A stretch of DNA of 55,332 nt. It comes from Marinobacter persicus. GTDB taxonomy: Bacteria; Pseudomonadota; Gammaproteobacteria; Pseudomonadales; Oleiphilaceae. The stretch is from NCBI RefSeq assembly GCF_002934325.1, contig NZ_PTIV01000026.1:1-55332 (forward strand), read 5' to 3'. Shown one piece after another: positions 16,666-25,342 of this stretch. The position numbers and the translations under genes were made by a program. Positions within the stretch are counted from its first letter, which is position 1, and each line of letters begins with the position of its first letter. The notes under the pieces are model-generated. The model was not told the DNA's origin and did not search any database. It saw only the letters and a program-made list of their open reading frames with translations.

Positions 16666-17652
16666 TCAAGAAACTCTGTCCACCTCGTCGGAGTCGTTGC
16701 CAGCGCTCAAGCGATCCAACAGCTCATTCTTCACGCTCAGCTCGGTTTCAAGCTGCTGCACCTTCGCTTTCAGTTGGTCGTTCACGCGCTGCTGCTTTTC
16801 AAGGGCAGCCTTTCGCTGGCGTAACGCCACGACTTGCTGCTCTAGCCGCACTGTTTTGTCGGCCAGACGACGATTTTCGCGCTCCCGCTCGCCCAGCTGC
16901 CGGGTCAACTGATCCGACTGCTTTCGAGTTTCAGTCACCTCCGTGAATAGCCGGGTAATCTCCCGGGTGGCCTGGGTCTGCTCGTCGCGTTTCACGGCTA
17001 AGGCTTGTTGCAGGTGGCGTTGCTCTTCCTGGACTTGCTGAATCTGCTGCTCATGCCGCCGCTGATCCTGATCGCGCTGCTCTTTCACGGAGCCGCGATA
17101 GTGCTCCAGCGCCTGCCGGGCATGGTTGTGTTTTTCTTCGAGTGAATTCACCTGGCGTTGCTTGTCCTGAACCTGCTCAGTCAAACTTTCAATGCGTTGG
17201 GCCTGTGCGCGGTTATCGCTTTCGAGTTTTGAGAGCGCCTCACGCAGCCCATGGATCTCCGCCTGTAAATCATCCCGCGCCTGAGCCAACACTGCATTTT
17301 GCGCCTGGTGTTGCCTGGTCTCAGCGGTCTGTGCCGTCAAGGCATCCTGCAGGCTGGCCACCTCGGCCTGGTGGCGCTGTTCGGCCTGCTCAATGGTCTC
17401 CCGCGCGTCCTGGCGTAATTGCCGAGCCAGTTGGCCCACCAAGTCGGTTACGTGGTTGCTCAGAAGCGCTTCGTCGTCCAGACGGGTGCTTTCACGCGCC
17501 TCAATCGCTCTCAGGTGGTTGCTGATGGTGGTCTTTGAGCCGGTGTTGCCCAGCTCGGCTCGTATGGCGTCGATGGAGGGGTGAACATTGCGAGCCAGAA
17601 GACGTTTACGGGCGTCCTCGACCAGGGGTTGGGTGATGCCGCCTCGGGCCAT
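16666..17652 (-). CDS. tnpT: TnpT-like coiled-coil protein with KfrA_N domain
   Basis: In Tn4651-type transposons TnpT is the accessory protein for cointegrate resolution by the tyrosine recombinase TnpS. The ATG at 17652, with AAGGA upstream, is chosen because MARGGITQPLVEDARKRLLA starts the KfrA-type DNA-binding domain (residues 1-55); a longer frame exists but has no ribosome site. The remainder, about residues 60-315, is an almost uninterrupted Gln/Glu/Arg-rich coiled coil. It is divergent from tnpS with a 324-bp gap that should hold the resolution site. The 328-residue length fits the family. The assignment rests on domain type plus gene order. Confidence 0.82.
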   Translation of the reverse strand: MARGGITQPLVEDARKRLLARNVHPSIDAIRAELGNTGSKTTISNHLRAIEARESTRLDDEALLSNHVTDLVGQLARQLRQDARETIEQAEQRHQAEVASLQDALTAQTAETRQHQAQNAVLAQARDDLQAEIHGLREALSKLESDNRAQAQRIESLTEQVQDKQRQVNSLEEKHNHARQALEHYRGSVKEQRDQDQRRHEQQIQQVQEEQRHLQQALAVKRDEQTQATREITRLFTEVTETRKQSDQLTRQLGERERENRRLADKTVRLEQQVVALRQRKAALEKQQRVNDQLKAKVQQLETELSVKNELLDRLSAGNDSDEVDRVS

Positions 17653-17689
17653 GATCGTGTCCTTATGTCTATTTCGTACTGTGGTACGT

Positions 17690-17709
17690 ATTATGTAATT
17701 ACATACTAT
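17690..17709. other. Probable core of the tnpS/tnpT resolution site
   Basis: ATGTAATTACAT (17693-17704) is a perfect 12-bp palindrome. It is extended by an imperfect outer match (ATT before, ACT after) and embedded in AT-rich DNA between the divergent tnpT and tnpS genes. Known Tn4651-type resolution sites lie exactly in this intergenic position and contain inverted repeats bound by the tyrosine recombinase. Divergent promoters must also lie here. Confidence 0.5.
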
Positions 17710-17867
17710 ATACACCAGAAAGATCGTTGGAAAGTACAGCTTTACAGACATGTGATAATCCAGAGTTATCCATTGTGATGCTCATTTCGACGGCTATACT
17801 GACCGATGCTCGGTACGATATGACTCGAGTTGCCGCCCCGGACCAAGGCCGCACCAGGAGATCAAAA

Positions 17868-17987
17868 ATGCACAAACAAGCCGAACCACTCGATCAACAC
17901 GAGTGCGAAGCAGCCGAACGTTGGATAAGGGAAGCGACAAGAACATTGCCGAAATCGGACGACGCTGGTGCGCCCAATGACGGTTGA
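17868..17987 (+). CDS. Small 39-residue ORF before tnpS
   Basis: MHKQAEPLDQHECEAAERWI is the start of a 39-codon frame with a strong ribosome site (AGGAG, eight bases before the ATG). Its last codons overlap the tnpS start at 17977, which suggests translational coupling. The peptide is acidic, soluble and unlike any family I recognise. It could be a real small protein or simply a leader that feeds ribosomes to tnpS. Confidence 0.45.
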   Translation: MHKQAEPLDQHECEAAERWIREATRTLPKSDDAGAPNDG

Positions 17988-19236
17988 TCGGTACGTTCGG
18001 GCTGCTACCCGCGACAATACCCGACGGAGCTACCGATCCGCAGTCGAGCATTTTGAGGTGACCTGGGGTGGGTTTCTGCCCGCAACCGCCGACAGCGTTG
18101 CTCGCTATCTCGCCGATCATGCCGAGAGGCTTTCTGCCGCCACCCTGAAGCAGCGCCTGGCGGCGCTGGCACGCTGGCACCGGGACCAGGGTTTTCCAGA
18201 TCCGACGAAAGCTCCTTTAGTGCGCACGGTTCTGAAGGGCATTCGCGAAGAGCATCCCTACCGGCAAAAACAAGCCAAGCCACTGGCCATCACCCAGCTC
18301 CAGCAACTGGATCAGTGGCTGGCCGAACAGATCGCGCAGGCGCGTCAGCATGATTCAAGGCGCCTCGGGGTCTGGTTACGCAATCGGGCTATGGTCTTGC
18401 TCGGATTCTGGCGAGCCTTTCGCAGCGACGAACTCTGTCGGTTAACCATTGAAGATGTCGCACTGGCCCCCGCTGCCGGTATGTCCTTGTACTTGCGGAG
18501 GAGCAAGGGGGATCGTCAGGCCGATGGTCGCCTGTACAAGGTGCCAGCTCTGAGGCAGTGCTGTCCCGTGGACGCCTGTCAGGATTGGCTGGACTTTTTG
18601 AACCAGCCCAGCGGTGCGCTATTCAGGGCGATTGATCGCTGGGGAAATATTTCCAATACTTCATTGCACCCGAACAGCATCGTGCCGGTACTGCGCCAGC
18701 TTCTGGCCGACGCAGACATTGACGCTGTGGAAGCGTTCAGCAGCCACTCGCTGCGACGCGGTTTTGCCACCTGGGCCAGTGCTTCCGGTTGGGAAATCAA
18801 AGCGCTGATGGAGTACGTCGGTTGGCAGGATACCCAGACCGCCTTGCGATACATTGAAGCTAAATCGCCGTTCGAGCAGGCCCTGATGCAAATCCCAACC
18901 CAAGTGGCGTCGTCTGTCGGCCAACCACGCCTGGCGAGCGTATTCGAACCGCGCCACCGGGCATTGACCGTCCAGCTCACCCTGGAGCCGCAACGTCCTC
19001 GCAGCCGGAAACACCACCAGGCCCGCACGGTAATCGAAGCCCATTGCCTGAAACCGTTCGAGATGGAACAGCAGAACAATGGAGACTACCGCATTGAGGT
19101 GCCTGCAACGTCGGATGAGCAGCTGGACGAAATGATGGACGACTTGATCGATGAGATACACCGCATTGCGTCCGACAAAGCCTGCTGGGTGGAGACACTG
19201 ATCACGGACCCGGCCACCGGGCAAGCATGGGATTGA
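17977..19236 (+). CDS. tnpS: TnpS-like tyrosine recombinase (cointegrate resolvase)
   Basis: A phage-integrase-type recombinase. The N-terminal SAM-like core-binding part (residues 5-100) has NTRRSYRSAVEHFEVTW. The catalytic domain shows the first Arg in FRSDELCRLTIEDV (near 148), HSLRRGFATW (His and second Arg near 257-260) and the nucleophile Tyr in TALRYIE (near 292), so the active site is complete. It carries an extra C-terminal domain of about 110 residues, which makes it larger (419) than many resolvases of the group. ATG 17977 is preferred over a GTG nine bases earlier. tnpA follows after seven bases, so both are co-transcribed. Confidence 0.87.
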   Translation: MTVDRYVRAATRDNTRRSYRSAVEHFEVTWGGFLPATADSVARYLADHAERLSAATLKQRLAALARWHRDQGFPDPTKAPLVRTVLKGIREEHPYRQKQAKPLAITQLQQLDQWLAEQIAQARQHDSRRLGVWLRNRAMVLLGFWRAFRSDELCRLTIEDVALAPAAGMSLYLRRSKGDRQADGRLYKVPALRQCCPVDACQDWLDFLNQPSGALFRAIDRWGNISNTSLHPNSIVPVLRQLLADADIDAVEAFSSHSLRRGFATWASASGWEIKALMEYVGWQDTQTALRYIEAKSPFEQALMQIPTQVASSVGQPRLASVFEPRHRALTVQLTLEPQRPRSRKHHQARTVIEAHCLKPFEMEQQNNGDYRIEVPATSDEQLDEMMDDLIDEIHRIASDKACWVETLITDPATGQAWD

Positions 19237-19243
19237 GCCGGTC

Positions 19244-22200
19244 ATGAGTGCTATTCAGGAAACAGCCTATCCACGGTTTCGGACGGATATCCCGCAACAG
19301 GAACTTGATGCAGTGTACACGCCCACGTCCGGCGAACAGCGCTGGGCTCGTCGGCGCACCCGGCAGATCCTGGAGCGCTTCTTTTTATTGCTGCACCTGA
19401 AGGCGTATCAGAAACAGGGGTTCTTTTCCTCGTCGGTCGGTTTGCCGGGCGATTTGCGTCGTCACATTGCGCAGTGCCTTGGTCTCGACAAGCAACCGAC
19501 CAAAGCCCAACGACAACAGTATGATCGTTCTGCCACCCGTAAACGCCATATCCCGTGGATTCGAACCTATGTGGGCAGCCGGACTCTGGACGAGGCGGCT
19601 CATGCTTGGCTATCGAGCCAAGCGAAGAAAGCCGCCGAGTCCCGCGAGGTGCTGGCCGATATCATCAATATCCTTCTGGAAGAGTTGGTGCGTCACCGTT
19701 TCGAAATTCCCGGCTTTACGGTGTTATTGAGGCTCGCCAAGAATGCCCGGGCCACCGTCAATGACCGCTGTTACCGGTCCATCGTCAGCGAACTCAACGA
19801 CGAAACAAAGGCACTGGTCAATGACTTGCTGGTATCGCCACCGGGAATCGAGATCAGCGGTTGGCAACGGCTGAAGCGAGAAATCCGCAAGCCGACCAAT
19901 AAAGAAATCCGGTCCTACCTGCAACACCTCAAGTGGCTGAAGGATATCGTCGAGCAATTGCCGGGTGTCAAATCAATTCCCGTGATCAAGCGGCGACAGT
20001 TCGCCCACGAAGCACGAGCGCTGGATGTGGCCAAAATGGCTCGAATCCCTGCGCGTAAACGCTATGCCCTGGCGGTGGTCCTGATCCGGCAACAGTATGC
20101 CCAGGCGCTGGATGATACCGCCGAGCTTCTGATCAAGCTGATGAGGCAACTGGAAACCACCGCCCAGCAAAATCTCCTGGCCTATCAAATGGAGCAGACC
20201 CAGCGCACCGATCGACTGGTCTCCTGCTTTAAAGACGTGTTGACTGCCATGGAGGCCGAGCCGAACCCGTGGCAATCGCTTCAGGCCGTTGTCGGAGACA
20301 AGCGCCAGGAGTGGCTGGACGAATGCGAGGAGCATCTGGCCTACGCGGGCAATAACTACCTGCCGTTCATGTTGCGACCGTTTCGAACCAAACGCAGCCT
20401 GCTGTACAACTGCCTGGAAATACTCACGTTTCAAAGCACCTCCAGCGACTTACTGTCGATTCAACTGATCGAGTTACTCCGGAAGACCCGTTCATTGAAA
20501 GCCGAGACGTTGGATTTGCGGGTCCATTCGCCGGATCTGGTCGAAATCATCCAGCAGACCAAGTGGACGCTCGAAAAGTGGCGCCGTCTGATTTTCATCC
20601 GGCCGGACAGTGTGACGGTTCACCGTAAATATTTTGAGTTGGCCGTTTTGAATCTGGTGAAACAGGAACTGAAGTCTGCCGATCTGGCGGTTGTTCACGG
20701 GGATCGCTTCGATGACCATCGCGATCAACTGGTGAGCTGGTCGGATTACGAGCAGGAAATTGATCAGTACGGGCTGGAAGTGGAGCTTCCCATCGAACCG
20801 AAGGCTCTCAGCCGCCATCTCAAAGATCAGTTGACTCAGGTAAGCCGCTTGGTGGATGCCGCCTTCCCGGACAATACACACGCCGCAATCGAAGACGGTC
20901 GCATCGTGATCAAACGCAACCAGAAGCAGGGGTCACCGACCAATTGGCAGGCCCTGGATGACGACATCACGCGGCGGCTTGGCACCCGCAGCATCGTCGA
21001 CGTACTGGTTGATGCGGAGCGATGGCTTGGGTTACACCGTGAATTCGGGCCACTGTCAGGCTACGAGGGGCGCGTGGAAAATCCCAGGCTACGGTTCATC
21101 GCTACGCTCTTCTGCTACGGCTGCAATCTGGGTCCCTCCCAGACGGCGGACTCTATCAAGCAACTGAACCGTCGCCAAGTGGCCTGGCTCAATCTCAACC
21201 ACGTCACAGAAGATAGACTGGACCGCGCGGTCGTCAAGGTCATCAACGCGTACAAAAAATACGAACTGCCCGGTTACTGGGGCACAGGCCGACGGGCTGC
21301 CGCCGACGGCACTAAATGGAACCTCTACGAGCAAAACCTGCTCAGCGAATACCACATCCGCTATGGCGGTTACGGCGGTATCGGTTACTACCACGTCTCG
21401 GACACCTACATCGCGCTGTTCAGTCACTTCATCCCCTGTGGGGTTCACGAGGCGGTGTACATCCTCGACGGATTGCTTGAGAACCAGAGCGATATCCAGC
21501 CGGATACCTTGCACGGTGATACGCAGGCCCAGAGCTATCCCGTTTTCGGGCTGGCGTACCTACTGGGGATCAAGCTGATGCCGCGTATCCGGAATATCAA
21601 GGATCTGAACTTCTACCGGCCCGACAGGCGGTTCCGTTACGCGCATATCGAAGAGCTGTTCAACGGTCATATAGACTGGGCGCGGATTGAACGACACCTC
21701 CCGGATATGTTGCGTGTGGCCGTGTCCATCAAGCTTGGTAAAATTACGGCATCAACGATCCTGAGGCGGCTGGGAACCTACAGCCGCAAGAACAAACTGT
21801 ATTTCGCCTTCCGGGAGCTGGGTAAGGTCGTGCGGACCGGTTTCCTGTTGAACTACATCGACGATGTGGAATTACGTCAGACCATTCACGCCGCAACCAA
21901 CAAGAACGAGCAGTTTAACGGGTTTGCAAAATGGAGTTTTTTTGGTGGCGAGGGCATCATTGCGGCCAACCTCCGGCACGAACAGCAAAAGGTGGTGAAG
22001 TACAACCACCTGGTGGCGAATATGCTTATCTTACACAACGTCGAAGCCCTCAGCCGGGTGTTACGCGATATGGCAGCGGAAGGGATCGCCATCACCGAAG
22101 ATGTCTTGAAAGCGCTATCGCCGTACCGAACCCGTCATATCAATCGTTTTGGAGATTACACATTGGACTTTAGACGTCCGGTAGGGCAGCAGTTGTTTGA

Positions 22201-22282
22201 TTTGAAACTTGCTGAGCTTACCCCTCAAGGGACGGCCGGTGATCAGGTTAACCCCAAACATGAGCCGAAAAATACGGGCTAA
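19244..22282 (+). CDS. tnpA: TnpA, Tn3-family transposase (Tn4651 type)
   Basis: The 1012-residue DDE transposase performs replicative transposition of Tn3-family elements. The N-terminus (AYPRFRTDIPQQELDAVYTP) resembles the Tn4651 branch. Catalytic residues are visible in ADGTKWNLYEQNL (first Asp, near 688), TLHGDTQAQSYPVF (second Asp, near 758) and ATNKNEQFNGFAKW (Glu, near 888). The full length appears intact. Gene order tnpT-tnpS-tnpA with divergent tnpT is that of Tn4651-like elements. The stop lies 123 bases before the dif site. Clear 38-48 bp terminal repeats were not found on either side. Confidence 0.95.
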   Translation: MSAIQETAYPRFRTDIPQQELDAVYTPTSGEQRWARRRTRQILERFFLLLHLKAYQKQGFFSSSVGLPGDLRRHIAQCLGLDKQPTKAQRQQYDRSATRKRHIPWIRTYVGSRTLDEAAHAWLSSQAKKAAESREVLADIINILLEELVRHRFEIPGFTVLLRLAKNARATVNDRCYRSIVSELNDETKALVNDLLVSPPGIEISGWQRLKREIRKPTNKEIRSYLQHLKWLKDIVEQLPGVKSIPVIKRRQFAHEARALDVAKMARIPARKRYALAVVLIRQQYAQALDDTAELLIKLMRQLETTAQQNLLAYQMEQTQRTDRLVSCFKDVLTAMEAEPNPWQSLQAVVGDKRQEWLDECEEHLAYAGNNYLPFMLRPFRTKRSLLYNCLEILTFQSTSSDLLSIQLIELLRKTRSLKAETLDLRVHSPDLVEIIQQTKWTLEKWRRLIFIRPDSVTVHRKYFELAVLNLVKQELKSADLAVVHGDRFDDHRDQLVSWSDYEQEIDQYGLEVELPIEPKALSRHLKDQLTQVSRLVDAAFPDNTHAAIEDGRIVIKRNQKQGSPTNWQALDDDITRRLGTRSIVDVLVDAERWLGLHREFGPLSGYEGRVENPRLRFIATLFCYGCNLGPSQTADSIKQLNRRQVAWLNLNHVTEDRLDRAVVKVINAYKKYELPGYWGTGRRAAADGTKWNLYEQNLLSEYHIRYGGYGGIGYYHVSDTYIALFSHFIPCGVHEAVYILDGLLENQSDIQPDTLHGDTQAQSYPVFGLAYLLGIKLMPRIRNIKDLNFYRPDRRFRYAHIEELFNGHIDWARIERHLPDMLRVAVSIKLGKITASTILRRLGTYSRKNKLYFAFRELGKVVRTGFLLNYIDDVELRQTIHAATNKNEQFNGFAKWSFFGGEGIIAANLRHEQQKVVKYNHLVANMLILHNVEALSRVLRDMAAEGIAITEDVLKALSPYRTRHINRFGDYTLDFRRPVGQQLFDLKLAELTPQGTAGDQVNPKHEPKNTG

Positions 22283-22405
22283 ACTACAACTAATTCATTT
22301 GGTTAGGGGTGTTTTTAGACTATTTTTCACGTTTGTCTGCCAACCCTCATATACTGAAACTACCTTAGCTTGGACTTCTCAAAGCACAAGGTACACGCAC
22401 GCACA
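22283..22405. other. AT-rich boundary segment between tnpA and dif
   Basis: These 123 bases carry no gene. They should contain the right end of the mobile block. The motif TTTTTAGACTATTTTTCACG (22310-22329) resembles a Tn7 TnsB-binding site read outward. It also pairs weakly, as an inverted repeat, with 16628-16651 beyond the 3' end of tnpT (GCAG, then AAACATAGTCT). Neither reading is decisive. Confidence 0.35.
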
Positions 22406-22433
22406 ACTGCGCATAATGTATATTATGTTAAAT
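22406..22433 (+). other. dif: dif, chromosome dimer resolution site (XerC/XerD)
   Basis: The XerC arm is ACTGCGCATAA (22406-22416), the central region TGTATA (22417-22422) and the XerD arm TTATGTTAAAT (22423-22433). The E. coli dif as remembered differs only in the first two bases of the XerC arm (GG). XerC and XerD recombine at this site at the septum under FtsK control to resolve chromosome dimers, so this point marks the replication terminus. Only one such site was seen in the window. Confidence 0.93.
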
Positions 22434-22547
22434 TAGATATCTATCGATTGTCGAACATCATCTGCAGAAGCCCTTTTCTTGCGGTTGGCACTGCCCCCAA
22501 GTATCCTGACGCCGTTTCTTTCTAGTAGCTGACTCGAGCCACATACC

Positions 22548-24005
22548 TTGAGAAACCTGACCCCTGTCATATTTATCGTCAGCGCCATGTTCGTGCTGCT
22601 GAGTATCTTCATGACGCTGCCAGCGCTGCTCCTGTTGGGCGATCCTGGTGGTGCGCCCAACTCTATGGCGTTTGCCGAGTCAGCAGCCATTGCCTGTGGT
22701 CTGGGCGTTCTGGGATTGCTTGCCACCTACCGGAACACGGGCGATCTGAAGACGCGGTACATGTTCGTGCTCACGGTCTCCAGCTGGTTCATTATCTCGC
22801 TGTTTGCGGCCCTTCCTTTTTATCTCAGTGATAACAATATCTCTTTCGTTGATGCCGTGTTTGAAGGTACCTCTGGTATTACGACCACCGGCGCTACCGT
22901 TTTCAGCGGGCTGGATCAGATGGACCGTGATCTGCTGCTTTGGCGCTCTATTCTGCAATGGCTGGGTGGTATCGGGATTATCGGTATGTTCGTTGCCGTG
23001 CTGCCGTTCCTGCGCGTCGGTGGCATGCGCCTGTTTGCCACGGAATCGTCAGAATGGACCGAGAAAGGCCTGCCGCGCATGAAAACGCTCAGCCGCGGGT
23101 TGCTGTTTGTGTATGTGGTGTTTTCTGTTGTGGCGGTGGTGACTTACTGGCTATCCGGGATGACGCTGTTTGATGCCTTCAACCATGGTTTGACCAGTAT
23201 TGCCACTGGCGGTTTTTCCACATCTGACTTATCCATGGGGAAATTTAGTGATCTTATTCTCATGGAAGCCACCTTGTTTATGATCATCGGCAGCTTGCCG
23301 TTTTTCCTGTTTGTTCGGGAAATGCACGGTCAGCATGGTGTGCTGTTCAGGGACAAGCAGGTGCGATTGTTTCTCGCCATTCTTTTGGTTGTTCCAGCGC
23401 TGATGACCGTATATCACTGGTGGGTATCACCGGTGGATTTCGACCTTCTGCACAACTATGCCATCACGGTATTCAACATTACCTCTGTAGTGACAACAAC
23501 CGGCTATGCCTCTGAAGACTATTCCGCCTGGGGGCCACTTGCTTTCGTGGTGTTTTTTTTCCTGATGTTTGTGGGCGGTTGTTCGGGCTCCACGGCAGGT
23601 GGTATGAAGATTTTCCGCTTCCAGTTGTCGTTGATCATCCTGCGCGAGCAGTTAATGCGCCTTTTGCATCCTCGGGCAGTGTTCACGCGAAACTACAACA
23701 ATCGGGCGGTCAGCGATGAAATCATCTCCTCGATGATTGCCTACACGTTTATTTTTCTGCTGTGTTTGCTGATCATCACGATATTACTGGCATCGCTCCA
23801 GTTGGATTTTGTTACGGCCCTGTCGGGTGCCCTCACCTCTCTGACCAATGTCGGCCCCGGCCTGGGCGAAATCATTGGGCCTGCCGGCAACTTTGGCCCC
23901 CTGCCCGATGCAGCCAAGTGGATACTGGCGGTCGGTATGTTGATGGGGCGTCTGGAAATCCTGAGCGTGGTGATCGTGCTGACGCCAGCGTTCTGGAGGC
24001 ACTGA
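22548..24005 (+). CDS. trkH: TrkH-family potassium uptake protein
   Basis: The membrane-spanning, pore-forming subunit of the Trk potassium uptake system, working with cytosolic TrkA. The 485-residue length is normal. Four pore loops are visible: EGTSGITTTGATVF, HGLTSIATGGFST, ITSVVTTTGYASEDY and SLTNVGPGLGE. The GGCSGSTAGGMKIFR segment is also typical. The start is a TTG at 22548, only 115 bases after dif and without a clear ribosome site. The helix-1 text (PVIFIVSAMFVLLSIFMTLP) is complete, so little or nothing is lost. An ATG at 22587 would cut into helix 1. Confidence 0.92.
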   Translation: MRNLTPVIFIVSAMFVLLSIFMTLPALLLLGDPGGAPNSMAFAESAAIACGLGVLGLLATYRNTGDLKTRYMFVLTVSSWFIISLFAALPFYLSDNNISFVDAVFEGTSGITTTGATVFSGLDQMDRDLLLWRSILQWLGGIGIIGMFVAVLPFLRVGGMRLFATESSEWTEKGLPRMKTLSRGLLFVYVVFSVVAVVTYWLSGMTLFDAFNHGLTSIATGGFSTSDLSMGKFSDLILMEATLFMIIGSLPFFLFVREMHGQHGVLFRDKQVRLFLAILLVVPALMTVYHWWVSPVDFDLLHNYAITVFNITSVVTTTGYASEDYSAWGPLAFVVFFFLMFVGGCSGSTAGGMKIFRFQLSLIILREQLMRLLHPRAVFTRNYNNRAVSDEIISSMIAYTFIFLLCLLIITILLASLQLDFVTALSGALTSLTNVGPGLGEIIGPAGNFGPLPDAAKWILAVGMLMGRLEILSVVIVLTPAFWRH

Positions 24006-24009
24006 GACA

Positions 24010-24053
24010 GCCCCGCTGAATGGGGCCGCCTGAACAGGTGCGGCTCAGGCGGC
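24010..24053. terminator. Tandem hairpins between convergent trkH and SDR genes
   Basis: GCCCC(24010-24014)/GGGGC(24022-24026) and the perfect nine-base repeat GCCGCCTGA(24025-24033)/TCAGGCGGC(24045-24053) lie between two convergent genes. No long T-run is present on either side. Confidence 0.5.
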
Positions 24054-24070
24054 AAGAAAGAGATCACCGG

Positions 24071-24838
24071 TTAGTGGGCTGTGTAGCCCCCGTCAATCAC
24101 CAGCTCACTGCCAGTCATGAACTTGGATTCATCCGAGGCCAGATACACAATACCCCAGGCGATATCATCCGGCTCGCCCATATGCCCGACCGGATGCAAT
24201 TCTGCGGTTGCCTGCCTTGCGGCTTCGGGGTCATCCATAGTCTGCATGTGTTTCTCAACCAGTGGCGTCCAGATGAAGCCAGGGTGAACGGAGTTAACGC
24301 GGATTTTTTCCTTGGCGTAGGTCATCGCATCGGTTTTGGTCATTAGCCGGACAGCGCCCTTGGAAGCGTGGTACGGCGGAATATCCGGGGCACTCACCAG
24401 CCCGTAGATCGACGACAAGTTGATAATGCTACCGGCACCGGCAGCCCTCATGTGGGGAATGGCGTGCTTGGTGCAGAAGAATACGCCTTTTACGTTGATG
24501 GCCTGCACCTGGTCCCATTCTTCTTCGGTCAGTTCATCGGTTGGCTTGTTGGGCCCGGCAATACCCGCGTTGTTGACGATTACATCCAGTTTGCCGAAAT
24601 GCTCGGCCACGCCATCAATCGCTTTTTTGACCTGATCTTCGTCGGCAACGTCGCAGTGCCAGTACTCTACTTTAAAGCCTTTAGCGGCCAATTCCGTCAC
24701 CAGCGCTTTGCCTTCGTCATCCAGTATGTCCAGAATGCCCACGGCTGCGCCCTCTTCCACCATGCGCTCAACCGTAGCCCTGCCAATCCCCACGGTGCCA
24801 CCGGTTACCGCTGCTACCTTGCCTGCTAGTCGTGACAT
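24071..24838 (-). CDS. Short-chain dehydrogenase/reductase (SDR)
   Basis: A 255-residue classical SDR, an NAD(P)-dependent oxidoreductase acting on an alcohol or ketone; the substrate is unknown. The cofactor motif TGGTVGIG (residues 12-19), the NNAG motif (VIVNNAGIAG), the catalytic Ser in NLSSIYG and the YHASKG pair (Tyr, Lys) are all present, as is the C-terminal MTGSELVIDGGYTAH. LDILDD after strand 2 suggests NAD rather than NADP, because an acidic residue binds the ribose. It stands alone, convergent with trkH. Confidence 0.88.
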   Translation of the reverse strand: MSRLAGKVAAVTGGTVGIGRATVERMVEEGAAVGILDILDDEGKALVTELAAKGFKVEYWHCDVADEDQVKKAIDGVAEHFGKLDVIVNNAGIAGPNKPTDELTEEEWDQVQAINVKGVFFCTKHAIPHMRAAGAGSIINLSSIYGLVSAPDIPPYHASKGAVRLMTKTDAMTYAKEKIRVNSVHPGFIWTPLVEKHMQTMDDPEAARQATAELHPVGHMGEPDDIAWGIVYLASDESKFMTGSELVIDGGYTAH

Positions 24839-24900
24839 AATAAATTGCTTCCTTTTATGTTTGGTTCAATGGAGCCTGCCGTGTTCAAGCAAACACGTCA

Positions 24901-25236
24901 TTAGCCATCTTGAGCTGCATGGGTATTCTCATTCAACCACATGATTAATGCGAAGATTGCCCGCGTATTGTTTTCTGCACCGTCGAAATCAAGGCCAAAG
25001 CCATCCTTGGAGCGCCGTACCACATGGGCGCTGAGCGTCTGGTGGTCTTCGGTGATTTCCGGCACCCGAAAACCCAACTGTATCGTCTGGTTCAGGCGGA
25101 CGTCGCTATAATCGGTGCTGACAAAAACGCCTCGCCGAGAGGCATCCCTGATTTCTCCGGTGCCTACGGGCATGCCCTTTTTATAAACAAGTATCGGTAA
25201 CTGCCCTTCAATTCGCTGGCTCAGTCGGTGTTCCAT
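24901..25236 (-). CDS. PilZ-domain c-di-GMP receptor
   Basis: A 111-residue single-domain PilZ protein. The two c-di-GMP contact motifs are visible: RLSQR (RxxxR type, residues 4-8) and DASRRG (D/N-x-S-x-x-G, near 32-37). The later GFGLDF stretch fits the last beta strands. It would sense c-di-GMP made by GGDEF proteins such as those at 15122-16525 and perhaps 50367-52934. It is monocistronic, with a short palindrome upstream at 25271-25285. Confidence 0.82.
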   Translation of the reverse strand: MEHRLSQRIEGQLPILVYKKGMPVGTGEIRDASRRGVFVSTDYSDVRLNQTIQLGFRVPEITEDHQTLSAHVVRRSKDGFGLDFDGAENNTRAIFALIMWLNENTHAAQDG

Positions 25237-25270
25237 TTTCTGCCCATCCTCGGTTTGCTAAAGCCTGTTT

Positions 25271-25285
25271 GGAGCACTGTGCTCC
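25271..25285. promoter_or_regulatory. Short perfect palindrome upstream of the PilZ gene
   Basis: GGAGCAC-T-GTGCTCC is a 15-bp palindrome, 35 bases before the PilZ start and downstream of malQ on the same strand. It could be an operator for the PilZ gene or the stem of a malQ transcript end; no T-run follows. Confidence 0.35.
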
Positions 25286-25342
25286 CTCGATATTTACTTT
25301 TTTATATCGTGTTTGTTTTTTGATCAATTTGATTTAGGTCAA

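Noticed and set aside
16628..22341. Terminal inverted repeats of the tnpT-tnpS-tnpA element at 16628-16651 and 22318-22341
   Set aside because: Only 15 of 24 positions agree and the outer GGGG typical of the family is absent; kept only as a hint.
22304..22341. Tn3-type end starting GGGGTGTTTTTAGACT
   Set aside because: It would face away from tnpA, and the inner bases do not match a known repeat.
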